From the NCBI RefSeq assembly GCF_010389155.1, contig NC_057769.1, positions 17,980,735-18,044,734 of the forward strand: a DNA stretch of 64,000 bases. Direction: 5' to 3'. The notes beneath the pieces are model-generated. The model saw only the letters and a list, made by a program, of their open reading frames with translations. It was not told the DNA's origin and did no database searches. Positions 45,763 to 56,456 of the stretch are shown in pieces. Origin of the DNA: Erigeron canadensis. Taxonomy: Eukaryota > Streptophyta > Magnoliopsida > Asterales > Asteraceae. Position 1 is the first letter of the stretch. Every line of letters starts with the position of its first letter. The translations under genes were made by a program, and so were the position numbers.

Positions 45763-46043
45763 TGTAATATAGCAGGAATCGTTCGTGTTCAGGTGCGGAA
45801 GTAAGATGTATAACAATGGTGGATGTGTGTGTGTGTTAGTGTGTGTATTGAGAGAGACAGAGATATGTATTGAAAGCTTGGAAATATATTTTGCAATTTA
45901 TGACTAAAAGGGTTACAAAAAGGTTAAGGCTTGAGGGGTATTTATACTCTAAAAATACATAAGCTCCCCCTCAACCTTATATTATATTTACATAATAACA
46001 AAGATAAGGAAATACAACTAAGCACTATTTTGAATTTCTAACA
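45763..46043 (-). mobile_element. 3' LTR of element C, 281 bp
   Basis: On the minus strand it runs from TGTTAGAAATTC at 46043 to GCTATATTACA at 45763. A TATA box, TATAAATA, lies at 45940-45947. It is closely similar to 55714-55971, with one large difference: this copy keeps about 45 bases (about 45887-45930) missing from the right one. Confidence 0.9.
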
Positions 46044-46059
46044 TTCTCCCCCTTAGTGC
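46044..46059 (-). other. Polypurine tract of element C
   Basis: The minus strand reads CACTAAGGGGGAGAA before TGTTAG. The aORF stop lies at 46053, inside the tract, so the aORF reaches the very 3' end of the internal region. Confidence 0.9.
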
Positions 46060-49000
46060 TTGGTTGTCTTCAATCTGTTCCTCCTGTTCCTCCTCCTTCT
46101 TTTCTCATCTCGTCTTTTCTTGTTCTTTCTTTTCTTGTAATCTTGAGTTGCTTTTGATGTAGATGGCTTATCTTTCATAGAATTCCAAAAAGCTCTTTTC
46201 TTGTAACTATTCCAAGAGTCATTCCAATACCTCTTAGGAATGAAATGCCAGTTAGCACCTTCTGGACGTTCATCGAGCAATCTGATATTATCTTGAAAGT
46301 TAACTGGAGGAATATTATGAGGACCTCGTTCATGACTTGGATTGCAAAGAACCCATGAACCTGTCTCAGTATGAATGATTCCTTCTCTTGGTCTAATAGT
46401 TCTGACAGCAATAAGATCTCTAACCCTTTGACGCATGTCAATTGTCTCTTGGATCCTTCTTATGTGTCTTTCTCTTTGAATCTGGATGTTTTCATTTTTA
46501 CTGGGATCAGGATTATCATGAATGGCTCTGAGGAAGAATAAACAATATTTCAGAGTGCCATCTGAATACTTGGGAAAATCAGATGCACGGACAAAGATTT
46601 TTCCTCTGAAGCTGTTTATGAAAACAAATCCATCCAATTCTTCTATTGGATCTCCAATCTGATAAGAATCCAACTCATAACCTCCTGCTCTCTGAATTGG
46701 TCTCGTGAGATTAATTCTTCTTGTTCTCCTTTGTAGACCAATTTGGAAATCATTGAACTCATAATATTTGATTAAAGCCTGAATGTGACTCTTCAGAGCT
46801 TCATAAGCAAGGAGTTGATCTGGAGTCTTTGTGATCAAATGAGCATACTGGTTGTAGAAAAAGAGGATGTCAGAGATTGGTAAGTATTGAAAAGATTCTT
46901 CATGAATAGCATAGATGTGACCATCCGCTCTTTGAACTCTAAATCGGACAAGTCTTTGATTCTGATACTTGATAGGAGCAATTAATGTCAACACTCTTGT
47001 GATTGGACTCTGGAACTGATTATACCACTATTCACTTCTTACTGTGCTTTCAGCATTCATCATTTCTAAATATGCATCCCTTTGATTTTGATGTCTGAAA
47101 AGAAAGAATGCTCTCAACCTATTCAAGGTCATGTTGAGTCTTTCCTCAGATGAGCAGTAAATCGGGAAGACTCTTTCTTCAATGTATCTAGCCCTGCATA
47201 CTAACACTTCAGGTCTGACATTCAGATTTAGCATTTGTGCATAATTCTCATGAAAATATCCTTCATTGATTTGCCAGATTTTGTCTCGAGTGATTCTTGG
47301 ATGTCTAATACCCATGCTAAGCTCTCTTGGAGTGTCAAGATTATTTGTATCTCTTAGATCATAGACAATCTCTTCAAAGATATCTTTCTCAAATTGTTCT
47401 TGAGACATAGCAGGTCTTGGTGAAGCATCATTAGAATCATCCGAATAAGAATTAATGTCATCATCAGTCCTCTTCCCTGGTTGAAACGGATCAAGATCAC
47501 TAGATTGATCAGAACTTGATGTAGTTGAGTAGTAGTGAGAGATATATTTAACAAGTGGAGGCAGATCATCTGAATCAGAGTTATGAACTTGATGAGCTTG
47601 AGATGATTAAGGAATATCCACACTTTGACTTTGATCTTGATTTCCTTCTGTTACTTCTTGAACACTTGCTTCTTGTGTTGTATTATGACCTTCTCCACTA
47701 TCTTGAGCATTATTCTCCCCCTCGGGTTGATCATCTAGATTTTGATCATCCCGACTCCTTAAGATAGTGGCCGGTCGACATTGTTGTTCAAGCTCAGTTA
47801 ATCTCTTTCGAATTGCTTCAGTTTCAGCCTTTTGAGTAGTATCAGTATCCAGGAAATGTTTATAAGAAAGAATTGATTGACAGATGGCTTGCTTTGGTGG
47901 ATTCAGATTAGGCTCTTCAGATCTTAATCTACGAAGTACTGCCATTATGAGAGTATCAGTGGATATACCACTTTCATGAAGCCTATTAGCAGTATAGTCA
48001 TTCAGATAAGTATCACTGAGATCAGAGTCTGATGAAGATGAAGAACTTGAAGAAGAATCAGGAGAACCAGGATCAGGAAATGATTGTTGAGTTGATGAAG
48101 TTGGAATTTCTGGGGGGGTTGATGATGAAATTGGAGATGATTGAGTAATTGGTGGTGTTGATATCAAAGGAATAACAGTTGGAACAGTTGAAATATGAGT
48201 AGTAGGTGTAGAGATTGGAGTAACAACAGATGAGCCAATTCTAAGTGCACCACCAGTAAGCAATCTGCGTGGTGAAGAACTGGTTTGAGTCATTGGAAGT
48301 TTGCCAGTAATAGTATATCGGGAAGCACGTAAAACGCTTTCTTGTTCTTGTTCAATCCCTTCAACCAGATGAGTCACAAGAGTACGAACAATTGGAGATA
48401 ATGTTACAACAGCTGGAGATTCAGAAATTGAAGTATCAGGAGTAATGGAAGCTGACACATCAGTAGTTCCAAGTGGTTTTACTGAGTGACCTGACGACAT
48501 CATGACTGTCACAGGATTTCCTGTTGGTTCAAGAGTTTGAGCAACAGTTGATGATTCGGCTTCACAACCAGAATCCTTAGGAAAGTGGACAAACATAACA
48601 CCGGTGTCACTTAGATCAACCGTTAAACCCAAAGCACGAATAGCCGCAGCAACTGCTCGAGCTCGAGAGAGTTCAAACTGTCGCTGAGCCAATTCAGCTA
48701 CACGGGTGCCTTCGTTCAAAGCTGGCATAACGTTAGCAATGGAAGGACTTTCAAACAATCCTTGAGAGGGCACTAAAGCTGATCTCTCTATGTTTGTTCT
48801 GGCAGCATCACCTAGATGTGCAGATGGTATAACAATCGGTGTAAGTGTCCTAGGGGTACTAGACAGACGTGCAGAATCGAAAGTCAAGAGAGGGGCAGAT
48901 GTCTCTTTATCTTCAACATCCACAGACTCTGAAGGAGACTGGGATGGAGTACGTGGTTTTTGCCCATGCAGAAATGAGACGTCAGTCTGTAGAGACACTT

Positions 49001-50615
49001 CCGAATGGCTAGTGGAGGTTTGACCGTGCAAAATTTGGGAGCTCTTGTCTTCTATCCTAGGTCGAACCCGGCGAGCATATGTTGTTTGAACTAATGGAAG
49101 GCCAACGTTTTCTTTATGCCTTATACCTAGCCCGGACCTCTCATCCTCTCTAACATTTTCAACTCCACCCTCATTTCCACCTTGTTCCTCCGGGATGTCC
49201 ATTACATCATCAGCAAATTGATTGGCTTCATTTTCAGATGAATCAATATCAGAATTAGCCACATCTCCTTGTTCAGCTCGGGAGAAACGATCATAGTCAA
49301 AGCGAGATCTTTTGAATGTTTTCTTTTTGATATTAACAGGAATGGACTTCCTGCGGCCTTGAAAGTATGTCGGTGGAGGTGATAGGAAAACAGGTGTAGA
49401 AATTATTGATGAAGGAATTTGAGTTGGAATTTGTTGTGATTGAGGCATTGTTGGGGGTTCTGGTGTTAGAATTTCTGGAAGTGGAGATGTTTGTATTGGT
49501 GAAGAGTGTCTTTGTGGTGAAGGTGTTCTTGGTGATGGTGATCTTCTGATATTTGAGGTTTTAGGAAGTGGTGATCGAATTGGTCTTGGAGTCCCAGACT
49601 CAGAGATTGTATCCTCAGAAGATGTTGGAGAAGAAGGTTCAACTGGTGTTTTTCTTTTCAACTTCTTTTTCTTTGAACTTCCCTTCTTCTTTTGTTGATG
49701 TACTTTCTTACTTAACCTTATCACAAACATTTCACCTCTTTGTTTCTTACTCTTTGGCCTACCTGAACTGGATTCACCCTCACTCTCTTTTCTTTTCCTC
49801 TTAGACCCTCACTTGGCGACCTATGTACAACTTGGGTAGGAACCGGGAGGCTTTCCGGTCCCATTGTTGTTCTAATCCAGTCCAGATATGCCTTCTTAGC
49901 ATCATCAGCATCAGAAACCATATCAAGTAAAAATGATGGAATCAAATAAGAATAGTTAGGGATACCAGAGTCTCTAACAAACTTGAATGGATGAGTAACA
50001 ACTCTCCCTGTCTCAAGAAGTCTTGGAATGTGCTTCTTGTTCCTGATTATACTTCGGACAATTGCTGAGAGAAATCTTATGAAAGGAATATACTTCTTGG
50101 GAGCAGATATTTTTCCATTTACTGCTACTATCAGCTGATCCCAAAGAAGTTGAGCAATGTCGTAGTGCTGATTGAAAATAAACCCATAGAATATGTACAA
50201 CATTGTCTGGGTCAAGTTATCCATTCCTCTTGTATATGGATGTAAAAGTTGCTGAGAACAGAAAACACATAGTACCAAATTCTTGGTAACTTCTTCAGCT
50301 TAAAATCAGTTGTTTTTGTCAGAGGACCATCATAACCAAGTGATATCAAGGCAGCAAACATCACATCATTTGATTCAAATTCATCATAATCATCTTTCCC
50401 ATTTGAGTTTGCTTCTGGTAGCCTTAAATATCTTCTGAAATCATCTAAATTGAACTCGAAGTCATATGTATTATTGGAAAGCCAGGGGCATTGAAAGGAT
50501 CATTCAGATATCGATTATTTCTCATATTGATAGAATTTCCGGCTGTAAGAATTTCTTCTATTGATTCATTATGGGCAATCTCTTCATCATGTCTAACCTC
50601 CTCTTGATGATCCAT
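46053..50615 (-). pseudogene. aORF of element C
   Basis: From ATG 50615 leftwards. Piece 1 (to about 50445) is a short acidic start with NRYLNDPFNAPGFPI. Piece 2 (about 50460-49721) has LDDFRRYLRLPEAN, ALISLGYDGPLTKT, LTQTMLYIFYGFIFNQHY and YIPFIRFLSAIVRSII, matching the aORF N-terminal domain of A and D. Piece 3 (49730-47607, 707 aa) is Pro/Ser/Thr-rich, with a basic KKKGSSKKKKLKRK start. Piece 4 (about 47600-47028) and piece 5 (46994-46053) form the C-terminal domain, with VQRADGHIYAIHEESF and GYELDSYQIGDPIEELDGFVF. The tail is strongly basic (KRKNKKRRDEKRRRR). Three or four frameshifts or stops separate the pieces. The tail suggests nucleic-acid binding or nuclear localisation; that is inference. 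Confidence 0.7.
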
Positions 50616-50718
50616 TATTTTTATAATTTTCTGTTTTAAGACATAAAAACTTTTAACACACACAGAAAAATAATATTTGAATAGCAAATAACAAGGTTCA
50701 CACAGACAATTTATATAA

Positions 50719-50968
50719 GATACAAGGAGGTTCACAAAGGCGATCAACTCAGTGTATCCTTTAAAAATCATTTGTTATGAGAAAATAAACACAGAATAGT
50801 TAAATACATATTTTCCATATATAAGTTTACAAATAAGTTCACAAAGGCGATCAATTCTTTGTGCTTTTATATACTTTGATATGTATATAACTTTGAAAAT
50901 AATATATAATCATATAAGTATGATATATTTGAGAATAATAAGGAAGTACACAAAGGCGTTCGATTCCT
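50719..50968 (-). repeat. Three ACAAAGGCG-core stem-loops (element C)
   Basis: The same core class as in A and B. Arms: GATACA/TGTATC (50719-50724, 50753-50758); ACAAA/TTTGT (50829-50833, 50858-50862); AGGAA/TTCCT (50941-50945, 50964-50968), the last with outer GAATA/TATTC. The core varies between GGCGATCAA and GGCGTTCGA. Confidence 0.65.
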
Positions 50969-51086
50969 CATATTCCAGAATATATGACAATTATATGATC
51001 ATACAAAACAGTTTGTCACACTGCACAAAAATAAAAGTAAAAGTAAAATGTTGGAAGGAAAAAAAATTTTCTAAGTGTAAAATTTT

Positions 51087-51774
51087 GAACGATCTAAATT
51101 CAGATCGTTCTGAGTAAATCTTAGTAAAAAAAATGAAACGATCTCAATTTAGATCGTTTTGAAAGATTTAAAGGAAGAATAATGAAGTATGGAAAACTAA
51201 AGTTAAAACGATCTGAAAGAGATCGTGTTAAACCTTTATTTGAAAAAAATTTTTAAGTATGGAAAAAGAAAGTAAAACGATCTAAAAGAGATCGTTTTAA
51301 GTTTCTCATGTGAGAGAGAAAAAATGTTAAGTATGGGAAAGAAAAGGTAAAACGATCTAAAAAAGATCGTTTTAGGTTTTGTTAAAAACTTTTGAAGTGA
51401 AGGAAAAATGAAACGATCTAAATTAGATCGTTTTGGAAAAAATTTGAGAAACACTTCACTTCTCTTTTCAAGATTTTCCAACACTTAAAAAATATAAAGT
51501 GAAATCAAATTCATGATTTCTCTTTACATTAAAAAGTATCAAATTTGAGCGAACCGAATTCATAAGAATTCAGTTACCCATCAATCGAATTTCCAAACTT
51601 ATTAACAAACCACACAGCGTACAGACCCAAGAACGATCCAAATTAGATCGTTTTGGTCTCAGTCTCAAGGGTTTTATCAAAGAAATAACATGAAAAGAAC
51701 ATAAAAGGTGAATGGTAAACTTATTTTACTTCAAGTCGTTTAGAAATCAAAACGATCTAAATTTAGATCGTTTT
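51087..51774. repeat. Eight AACGATCT...AGATCGTT palindromes (left cluster, element C)
   Basis: Copies start at about 51087, 51136, 51206, 51274, 51348, 51411, 51632 and 51749. Each has arms AAACGATCT and AGATCGTTT (with GAACGATCT/AGATCGTTC and other small variants) around a 3-6-nt A-rich centre such as AAATT, AAAAG or GAAAG. Here arms are conserved and centres vary, the reverse of the other arrays. Confidence 0.85.
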
Positions 51775-52868
51775 AGAATCAAAACAACTCTAAAATAGAA
51801 TATTTTTGCCAAACACTTTTTAGTTAACCAAACATACATCAATATTCACATTCAATGGATCAAACTGCAACTTGAGCATGGCATAACCTTCATCCCTAGC
51901 CAAACTAACAATATCATTACGCAACATATGTGAACAGAAACGCATCAATCCATTTAAACATACTCTGATCAACTTTATTTTCAAGAATAGGGGGGGAAGG
52001 GTTTTTGAATTTTCAAAAACATCAAACAAAGCATTTAAACATGTAGTAATCATTTACACCTATCCTGAACATGCTTCTAATTCACACAGTTAACACAGAA
52101 GTACTAACAGAAACGAGAAATTCAAGAAAAAATAAAAACAATGAAATCTACATTCAAACCGAGATAGTACCTGTGGATGTGATTGAAAGTTGATGATGTT
52201 ATAGAAAGAAATGATCACAGAATGATTTGGAACAAGACCCTTAACTTCTTTTGATGATCAGCAACAAAAAGTTTTTATGAAGATTTTTAGTGAGAGAGTT
52301 AATGATTTTTCTGGTATACGTGAACAGATAAGAAAGAAAAAAAAAATTTTCCCTCCTTAAGAAGAAAGAAAGAAAGGAAAAAAAATGGGTCGGGTCAGGC
52401 TGGGTTGGTTATGGACTTGATTGATATTGGGATTGACTTGTTTTTTTTTGGGCTTTTTCATTTATCAGATTTCTAAAAACTAGAATAAACAAACAAAACA
52501 AAACAAACAATATTTTTGTGAATTTTCAAATTTTATATTTTGTTTTTCTAAAATAACAATGAGTTCCTAATCAAATAGTGCAAATATACAAACTCCCCCT
52601 CGCTTCATGAATTATCCTTTCTCTCCCCCTCAAACATTGCATGATATAAAACATATTGCACGTAAGCATAGCATCAATGTTTGACAGATATGAATGAAAT
52701 TAGAAAGATGGAGGATTTTTACACAACATGCAGAGGTAAGTTAGCATATTGATAATTAGCACTTATTTGAGATGATTTCTTTGATCAGAAGCTCATTCCA
52801 GGATCATGTGTTGAATATCTTCCAAAGTGGAAATACGTAACACAGACCTTTATTACCTACAAAAACAA

Positions 52869-54713
52869 TTATGTTGTTTTTGGAACCCACTTTTGAATGG
52901 GTCCTTTTGAGTTAGAAAAATTGATCATGTTATTGTTTGAAGATTTGGTATTCTGTTTCTTTGGAGTTTTGATAGTGAACCATTCATACTGATCCCTATA
53001 ATTAGTTATACCCTTAGATCTTTCTTTTATGAGGAAAACTTGATTAGTTTTTGACATCTTGGATATGGAACTATGTTTAGAGATAGTTTTAAGAGCAGAG
53101 GTTCTAGAAACAGATGAAACATGAACTTTAATTGTGTTCTTACCTTTGACAGCTGGTGCAAGCTGACTTTTGGGTGAGTAAAATGAAGTTGGAGCAATCT
53201 TACATTTAGATTCCTTCTTTGTTTCAACTTTAGGCTTTTTGAAAGAAAGTTGTTTAACTTCTTTTTCAATTTTTGATTGACTTTTTGATTGAGAACCAGT
53301 TTTGGTAGTCATCTTTTCAATCAATGTCTTTGCTTTAGCCTTAAAATTTTCATGAATCTCAATTTTATGCTCTAAAGTCACTTTACTTTTGTTATTAGGT
53401 GTGATCACAGGGGTTTCAAAAGAAAGTACCTTTTTGACAGAAGCAAGACGTTTAGTCTTCAAAGCTTGAATTTTTTCTTCAATCTTAGAAAATGATGATA
53501 ACATTGTTGTGGACATTTCTTGAATTTCTTTAGAAGAGATGCTATCATCCTGCAGTACTGTTGTAGAATTCTCACTCCCATTGAATAGAGTGGAGCAATT
53601 ATCAGAATGATGATTAATCATCATATGGGTAGGGGTGGTCTCACTTACCTTTGGGGAATAATCTTGAGTTTTCAGATGTTCAATGACCGTTTGTTGAGAC
53701 TCAACTTTTTGTTTTAAGTTTTCAATTTCTTTTTCCAATATGGTAGTTGGAATATAAGCTCTGTGAGAAATTGATTTTGAAGACTCTTGTTGAGACTCAT
53801 TTTGTTTCACTGAAATGTTGTCTATTTCTTCTAACTCATAAATTGATCTGTTATGAGTTTGCTTGTAAATATCATTAAGAGCAACATAATCAATGTTTAT
53901 TTGAGTTGGTTTTGGTCTTTCAACATCATCTGACTCAAAATCATCCTCAGATGGTCTGATGAATTCTTGAATCATGCCAAGGCAAAGAAATTTTTCATCA
54001 TACAAGGCACCAAGATCTTCCTTTTGAATTTTCTCTAAATGTGCTGGATTCTCACAACCTAAACCAAAAAGAAGTTCTGATTTATCAATCTTTGATTTGT
54101 TGTAATAAGCAGTGAAATCTAAGAAAGGATTTTGTTCTATTTTGTAAATTTTCTCTTGGTAGAACAAAATGTTTGCTTTCAAATCTTCAACTTGTTTTTG
54201 AAGAGTTTCAATTTCAACTCCTTTGAGAAAACAAGAACTGTTTAAGTCAGAAATCTGTCTTTCATGTTTTTCACAATTTGGTCTCATATCTTTCACTTTG
54301 TTTGTGAGAAACTCAACATCTGCTTGTCTTGCATTTGCTCTTATCCATTCATTGGTTTTCTCAAGCTGTAAGGTCTCAATGGTTTGCTTGAGTGAATGGA
54401 CAGTCTTTTCAAGGTCTTGACATTTATTGGTTAAATGTGCATTTGGTGAAACAACTTGAGAACTATTACTTGACAAATGCATTTCTTTCAAAGAATCATA
54501 GTTAACTTTGAGAGCATCATGAGCTATTGAGAGTTGAGAAAAAGCTTCGTTAAGTTTATCAAACTCTTGTTTAGCTATATTCAAATTTGTCTTCAAAGTA
54601 TGATTTTGCATTGTCAAAGTATCAGCAGTTGTTTGAAGAGATAAGTAATCAGTTTGAGTAAAAACTTGTACCTCTCTTGATGAAATGTCTGAATTGATGT
54701 TGATTGTTGTCAT
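52869..54713 (-). CDS. Gag-derived coiled-coil protein of element C, 614 aa
   Basis: An intact frame from ATG 54713. It matches only the part of element B Gag downstream of the zinc knuckle. Shared blocks, in order: NEWIRANARQADVEFLTNKV, SSCFLKGVEIETLQKQVEDL, LFYQEKIYKIEQNPFLDFTA, then a Lys/Ser/Thr-rich tail with YRDQYEWFTI and GPIQKWVPKTT. It lacks the UBN2 domain and CCHC knuckle, so it cannot be a complete Gag. Most of residues 25-200 is heptad-rich and probably a long coiled coil that could bind partner Gag proteins. The leader with palindromes precedes it by about 60 bases. Keeping an open frame of this length while all of pol is absent suggests selection on the protein or a recent insertion. 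Confidence 0.85.
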   Translation of the reverse strand: MTTININSDISSREVQVFTQTDYLSLQTTADTLTMQNHTLKTNLNIAKQEFDKLNEAFSQLSIAHDALKVNYDSLKEMHLSSNSSQVVSPNAHLTNKCQDLEKTVHSLKQTIETLQLEKTNEWIRANARQADVEFLTNKVKDMRPNCEKHERQISDLNSSCFLKGVEIETLQKQVEDLKANILFYQEKIYKIEQNPFLDFTAYYNKSKIDKSELLFGLGCENPAHLEKIQKEDLGALYDEKFLCLGMIQEFIRPSEDDFESDDVERPKPTQINIDYVALNDIYKQTHNRSIYELEEIDNISVKQNESQQESSKSISHRAYIPTTILEKEIENLKQKVESQQTVIEHLKTQDYSPKVSETTPTHMMINHHSDNCSTLFNGSENSTTVLQDDSISSKEIQEMSTTMLSSFSKIEEKIQALKTKRLASVKKVLSFETPVITPNNKSKVTLEHKIEIHENFKAKAKTLIEKMTTKTGSQSKSQSKIEKEVKQLSFKKPKVETKKESKCKIAPTSFYSPKSQLAPAVKGKNTIKVHVSSVSRTSALKTISKHSSISKMSKTNQVFLIKERSKGITNYRDQYEWFTIKTPKKQNTKSSNNNMINFSNSKGPIQKWVPKTT

Positions 54714-55696
54714 TTAAAATGATTGAATTACAAAAAAATTTAATTTTAAAAAAATGAAGCTAGAAATTTAGATCGTTTTAGATTTTTGAAAAAAATTCTA
54801 AGGTATTGAAAAATGAAAGTAGAACGATCTAAATTAGATCGTTTTAGAAAAGAAAATTTCTAAGTGATGAAGAAGACAGACGAAAGTAGAAAAAAAAATG
54901 AAATGTTTTAAAAGAAATCGTTGTAAGGAATTGTAAAGAAAAGTTAGAACGATCTAAATTTAGATCGTTTTAACAATTAGGGTGAAAAATTTTCTAAGTA
55001 TGAAAACTTTGAAAATTTGGGCAGAGTAACACAATGATTCGGAAATTTTTGAGCAAAACCAATCTCAAGGAGATCAGTTACCCAAGGAAGTGTGTGATTC
55101 CCAATCACAATAACTTCAGAATTATGATTCACACACCACACAAGTCACACAGAATTAAACAAGCTAGAACGATCTAAATTAGATCGTTTTAACTTCAAAA
55201 AGGTCTAATAACTAGAACGATCTAAAAGAGATCGTTTTAGTTCCTTCAACAAAGATCGTTTTGGATACCTGCACATATAAACAGAACAGATAAAACAAAT
55301 GGTTTTTGATACAAAATTGATCAATTCTCACTCAGTTTTGAGAATTATGATGTGTTCCAAACATCAAAATGCTCAGAAAATTATTGCGCACAACCCTAAG
55401 AACAATTCCATATCTCAAATCAACTTAATTGTGAAAATCAAATTTTGATCAAATTTTCAAAAATTTTGATTTTTACTCAAAACTTTGAATTTGATTATGA
55501 AACTTAACAGAATGTTTTGAAATATGATTTGGAATGTATTAGTGAACAAAAACTTGAAAATTGAACAAAAATTGAATGTAAATTGTTGAAGAACAAAAAT
55601 GGCGGCAAAAGTTTCTTAGAACACGAAGAAGAAGAATTTGAACTGAATTCATTGAATCTGTATTGATTCTGTTCTGGATCGTCAACTGATTGTTGT
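54714..55696 (-). other. 5' leader of element C
   Basis: From the PBS to the Gag-like ATG, about 1 kb, with no long ORF on the element strand. It carries the right cluster of palindromes at 54822-55239 and half-copies near 54768 and 55252. An 87-aa frame at 55504-55767 extends into the LTR and is probably chance. Confidence 0.7.
54822..55239. repeat. Four AACGATCT...AGATCGTT palindromes (right cluster, element C)
   Basis: Full copies at about 54822, 54947, 55167 and 55214, plus half-copies near 54768 and 55252 and a decayed copy near 54905. They place the same palindrome in the leader as in the 50.6-52.9 kb region, on both sides of the Gag-like ORF. Confidence 0.85.
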
Positions 55697-55711
55697 TTTG
55701 CTCTGATACCA
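55697..55711 (-). other. Primer-binding site of element C
   Basis: The minus strand reads TTTGGTATCAGAGCAAAA across this stretch, two bases after the LTR. TGGTATCAGAGC is the standard initiator-Met tRNA PBS. Confidence 0.9.
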
Positions 55712-55713
55712 AA

Positions 55714-55971
55714 TGTAATATAGCAGGAATCGTTCGTGTTCAGGTGCGGAAGTAAGATGTATAACAATGGTGGATGTGTGTGTGTGTGTTAGTGAGTGTA
55801 TTGAGAGAGACAGAGATATGTATTGAAAGCTTGGAAATACATAAGTTCCCCCTCAACCTTGAGGGGTATTTATACTCTAAAAATACATAAGTTCCCCCTC
55901 AACCTTATATTATATTTACATAATAACAAAGATAAGGAAATACAACTAAGCACTATTTTGAATTTCTAACA
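55714..55971 (-). mobile_element. 5' LTR of element C, 258 bp
   Basis: It runs from TGTTAGAAATTC at 55971 to GCTATATTACA at 55714 on the minus strand. Compared with the left LTR it lacks about 45 bases and instead carries a second copy of AATACATAAGTTCCCCCTCA and adjoining bases (about 55836-55860 and 55882-55906), suggesting template switching. Confidence 0.9.
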
Positions 55972-55976
55972 TACTA
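55972..55976. repeat. Target-site duplication TACTA, right copy
   Basis: Matches 45758-45762. Confidence 0.9.
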
Positions 55977-56160
55977 TTTACAGGTGTACCTACTTAGAAA
56001 TCATTCTTTGTAAAGTTTCCAATTTTTGTTAGGAAGTATCTCGTCTAATAAGCCTTTTTGTGTTAATCTCCATATTTCATTATTAAATGTCGCACACTTT
56101 TCAGTTTCATGACCAAAAACTCCATGAAAAATACACCATTTATGTCACGCTTCACATATA
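55977..56160 (-). pseudogene. Tat-like gypsy Gag fragment
   Basis: The minus strand encodes KWCIFHGVFGHETEKCATFN followed by EIWRLTQKGLLDEILP. The knuckle-like CX2HX4HX4C and the following I-LI-GLL pattern are characteristic of Tat-lineage Gag proteins. In the sequence before element C inserted, this lies upstream on the same strand as the Tat-like LTR at 40362-41310. The two may be the 5' and 3' parts of one element with pol deleted. No gag N-terminus, PBS or 5' LTR is seen to the right. Confidence 0.6.
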
Positions 56161-56456
56161 ACTCATACATCTTTGTATGTGTAACATAAGTCACCCCCGA
56201 CTAGATGGACAAACCTTGCGGTTGTACATTATTGTCGTTAAGGAAAGACAAAGTCGATCCAACTGAGTATACCGTTTAACCTTTGCGCGTGTAGTGGTTA
56301 GTTACTCTACCCGGATACACTCAAACATAACTATGCCACGGAGTAGTATCTAGATTCCCTCACCACATGACCACATACACACTATCTCCGAATAACTAGC
56401 ATGGGTTAAGCTTAACACAAGACTTTACATATGCTCGAGACTTCTTTATTATATTA

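Larger units (their letters stand above)
50616..52868 (-). other. Non-coding region of element C between Gag-like ORF and aORF
   Basis: About 2.2 kb where pol would be expected. No pol motif is readable in any frame. It holds ACAAAGGCG stem-loops at 50719-50968, eight AACGATCT palindromes at 51087-51774, and PPT-like tracts near 52590-52640 (two CTCCCCCT words on the plus strand). Confidence 0.7.
45763..55971 (-). mobile_element. Element C: complete non-autonomous copia-type LTR element, 10,209 bp
   Basis: Two LTRs (45763-46043 and 55714-55971), a TACTA duplication, a canonical PBS after the right LTR and a PPT before the left one show a complete minus-strand insertion. The PPT-LTR junction is the same as in elements A and B. 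Coding content is a Gag-derived coiled-coil protein (52869-54713) and an aORF (46053-50615). There is no protease, integrase, RT or RNase H, and also no UBN2 capsid or zinc knuckle. The Gag-derived frame ends PIQKWVPK, at the point where B's Gag ends (VFKWVPK) before protease. Transposition must have relied on proteins from a related element such as B. Confidence 0.9.

Noticed and set aside
47555..49804. Plus-strand frames of 70-78 aa
   Set aside because: Shadows of the minus-strand aORF of element C.
51236..51484. 82-aa minus frame with repeated FRSFY-like words
   Set aside because: It is a translation of the AACGATCT palindrome array and its spacers, not a gene.
51087..51774. CRISPR-like reading of the regularly repeated palindromes
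   Set aside because: Spacing is irregular, the sequence context is a plant retrotransposon, and no cas genes exist. They are dispersed palindromes.
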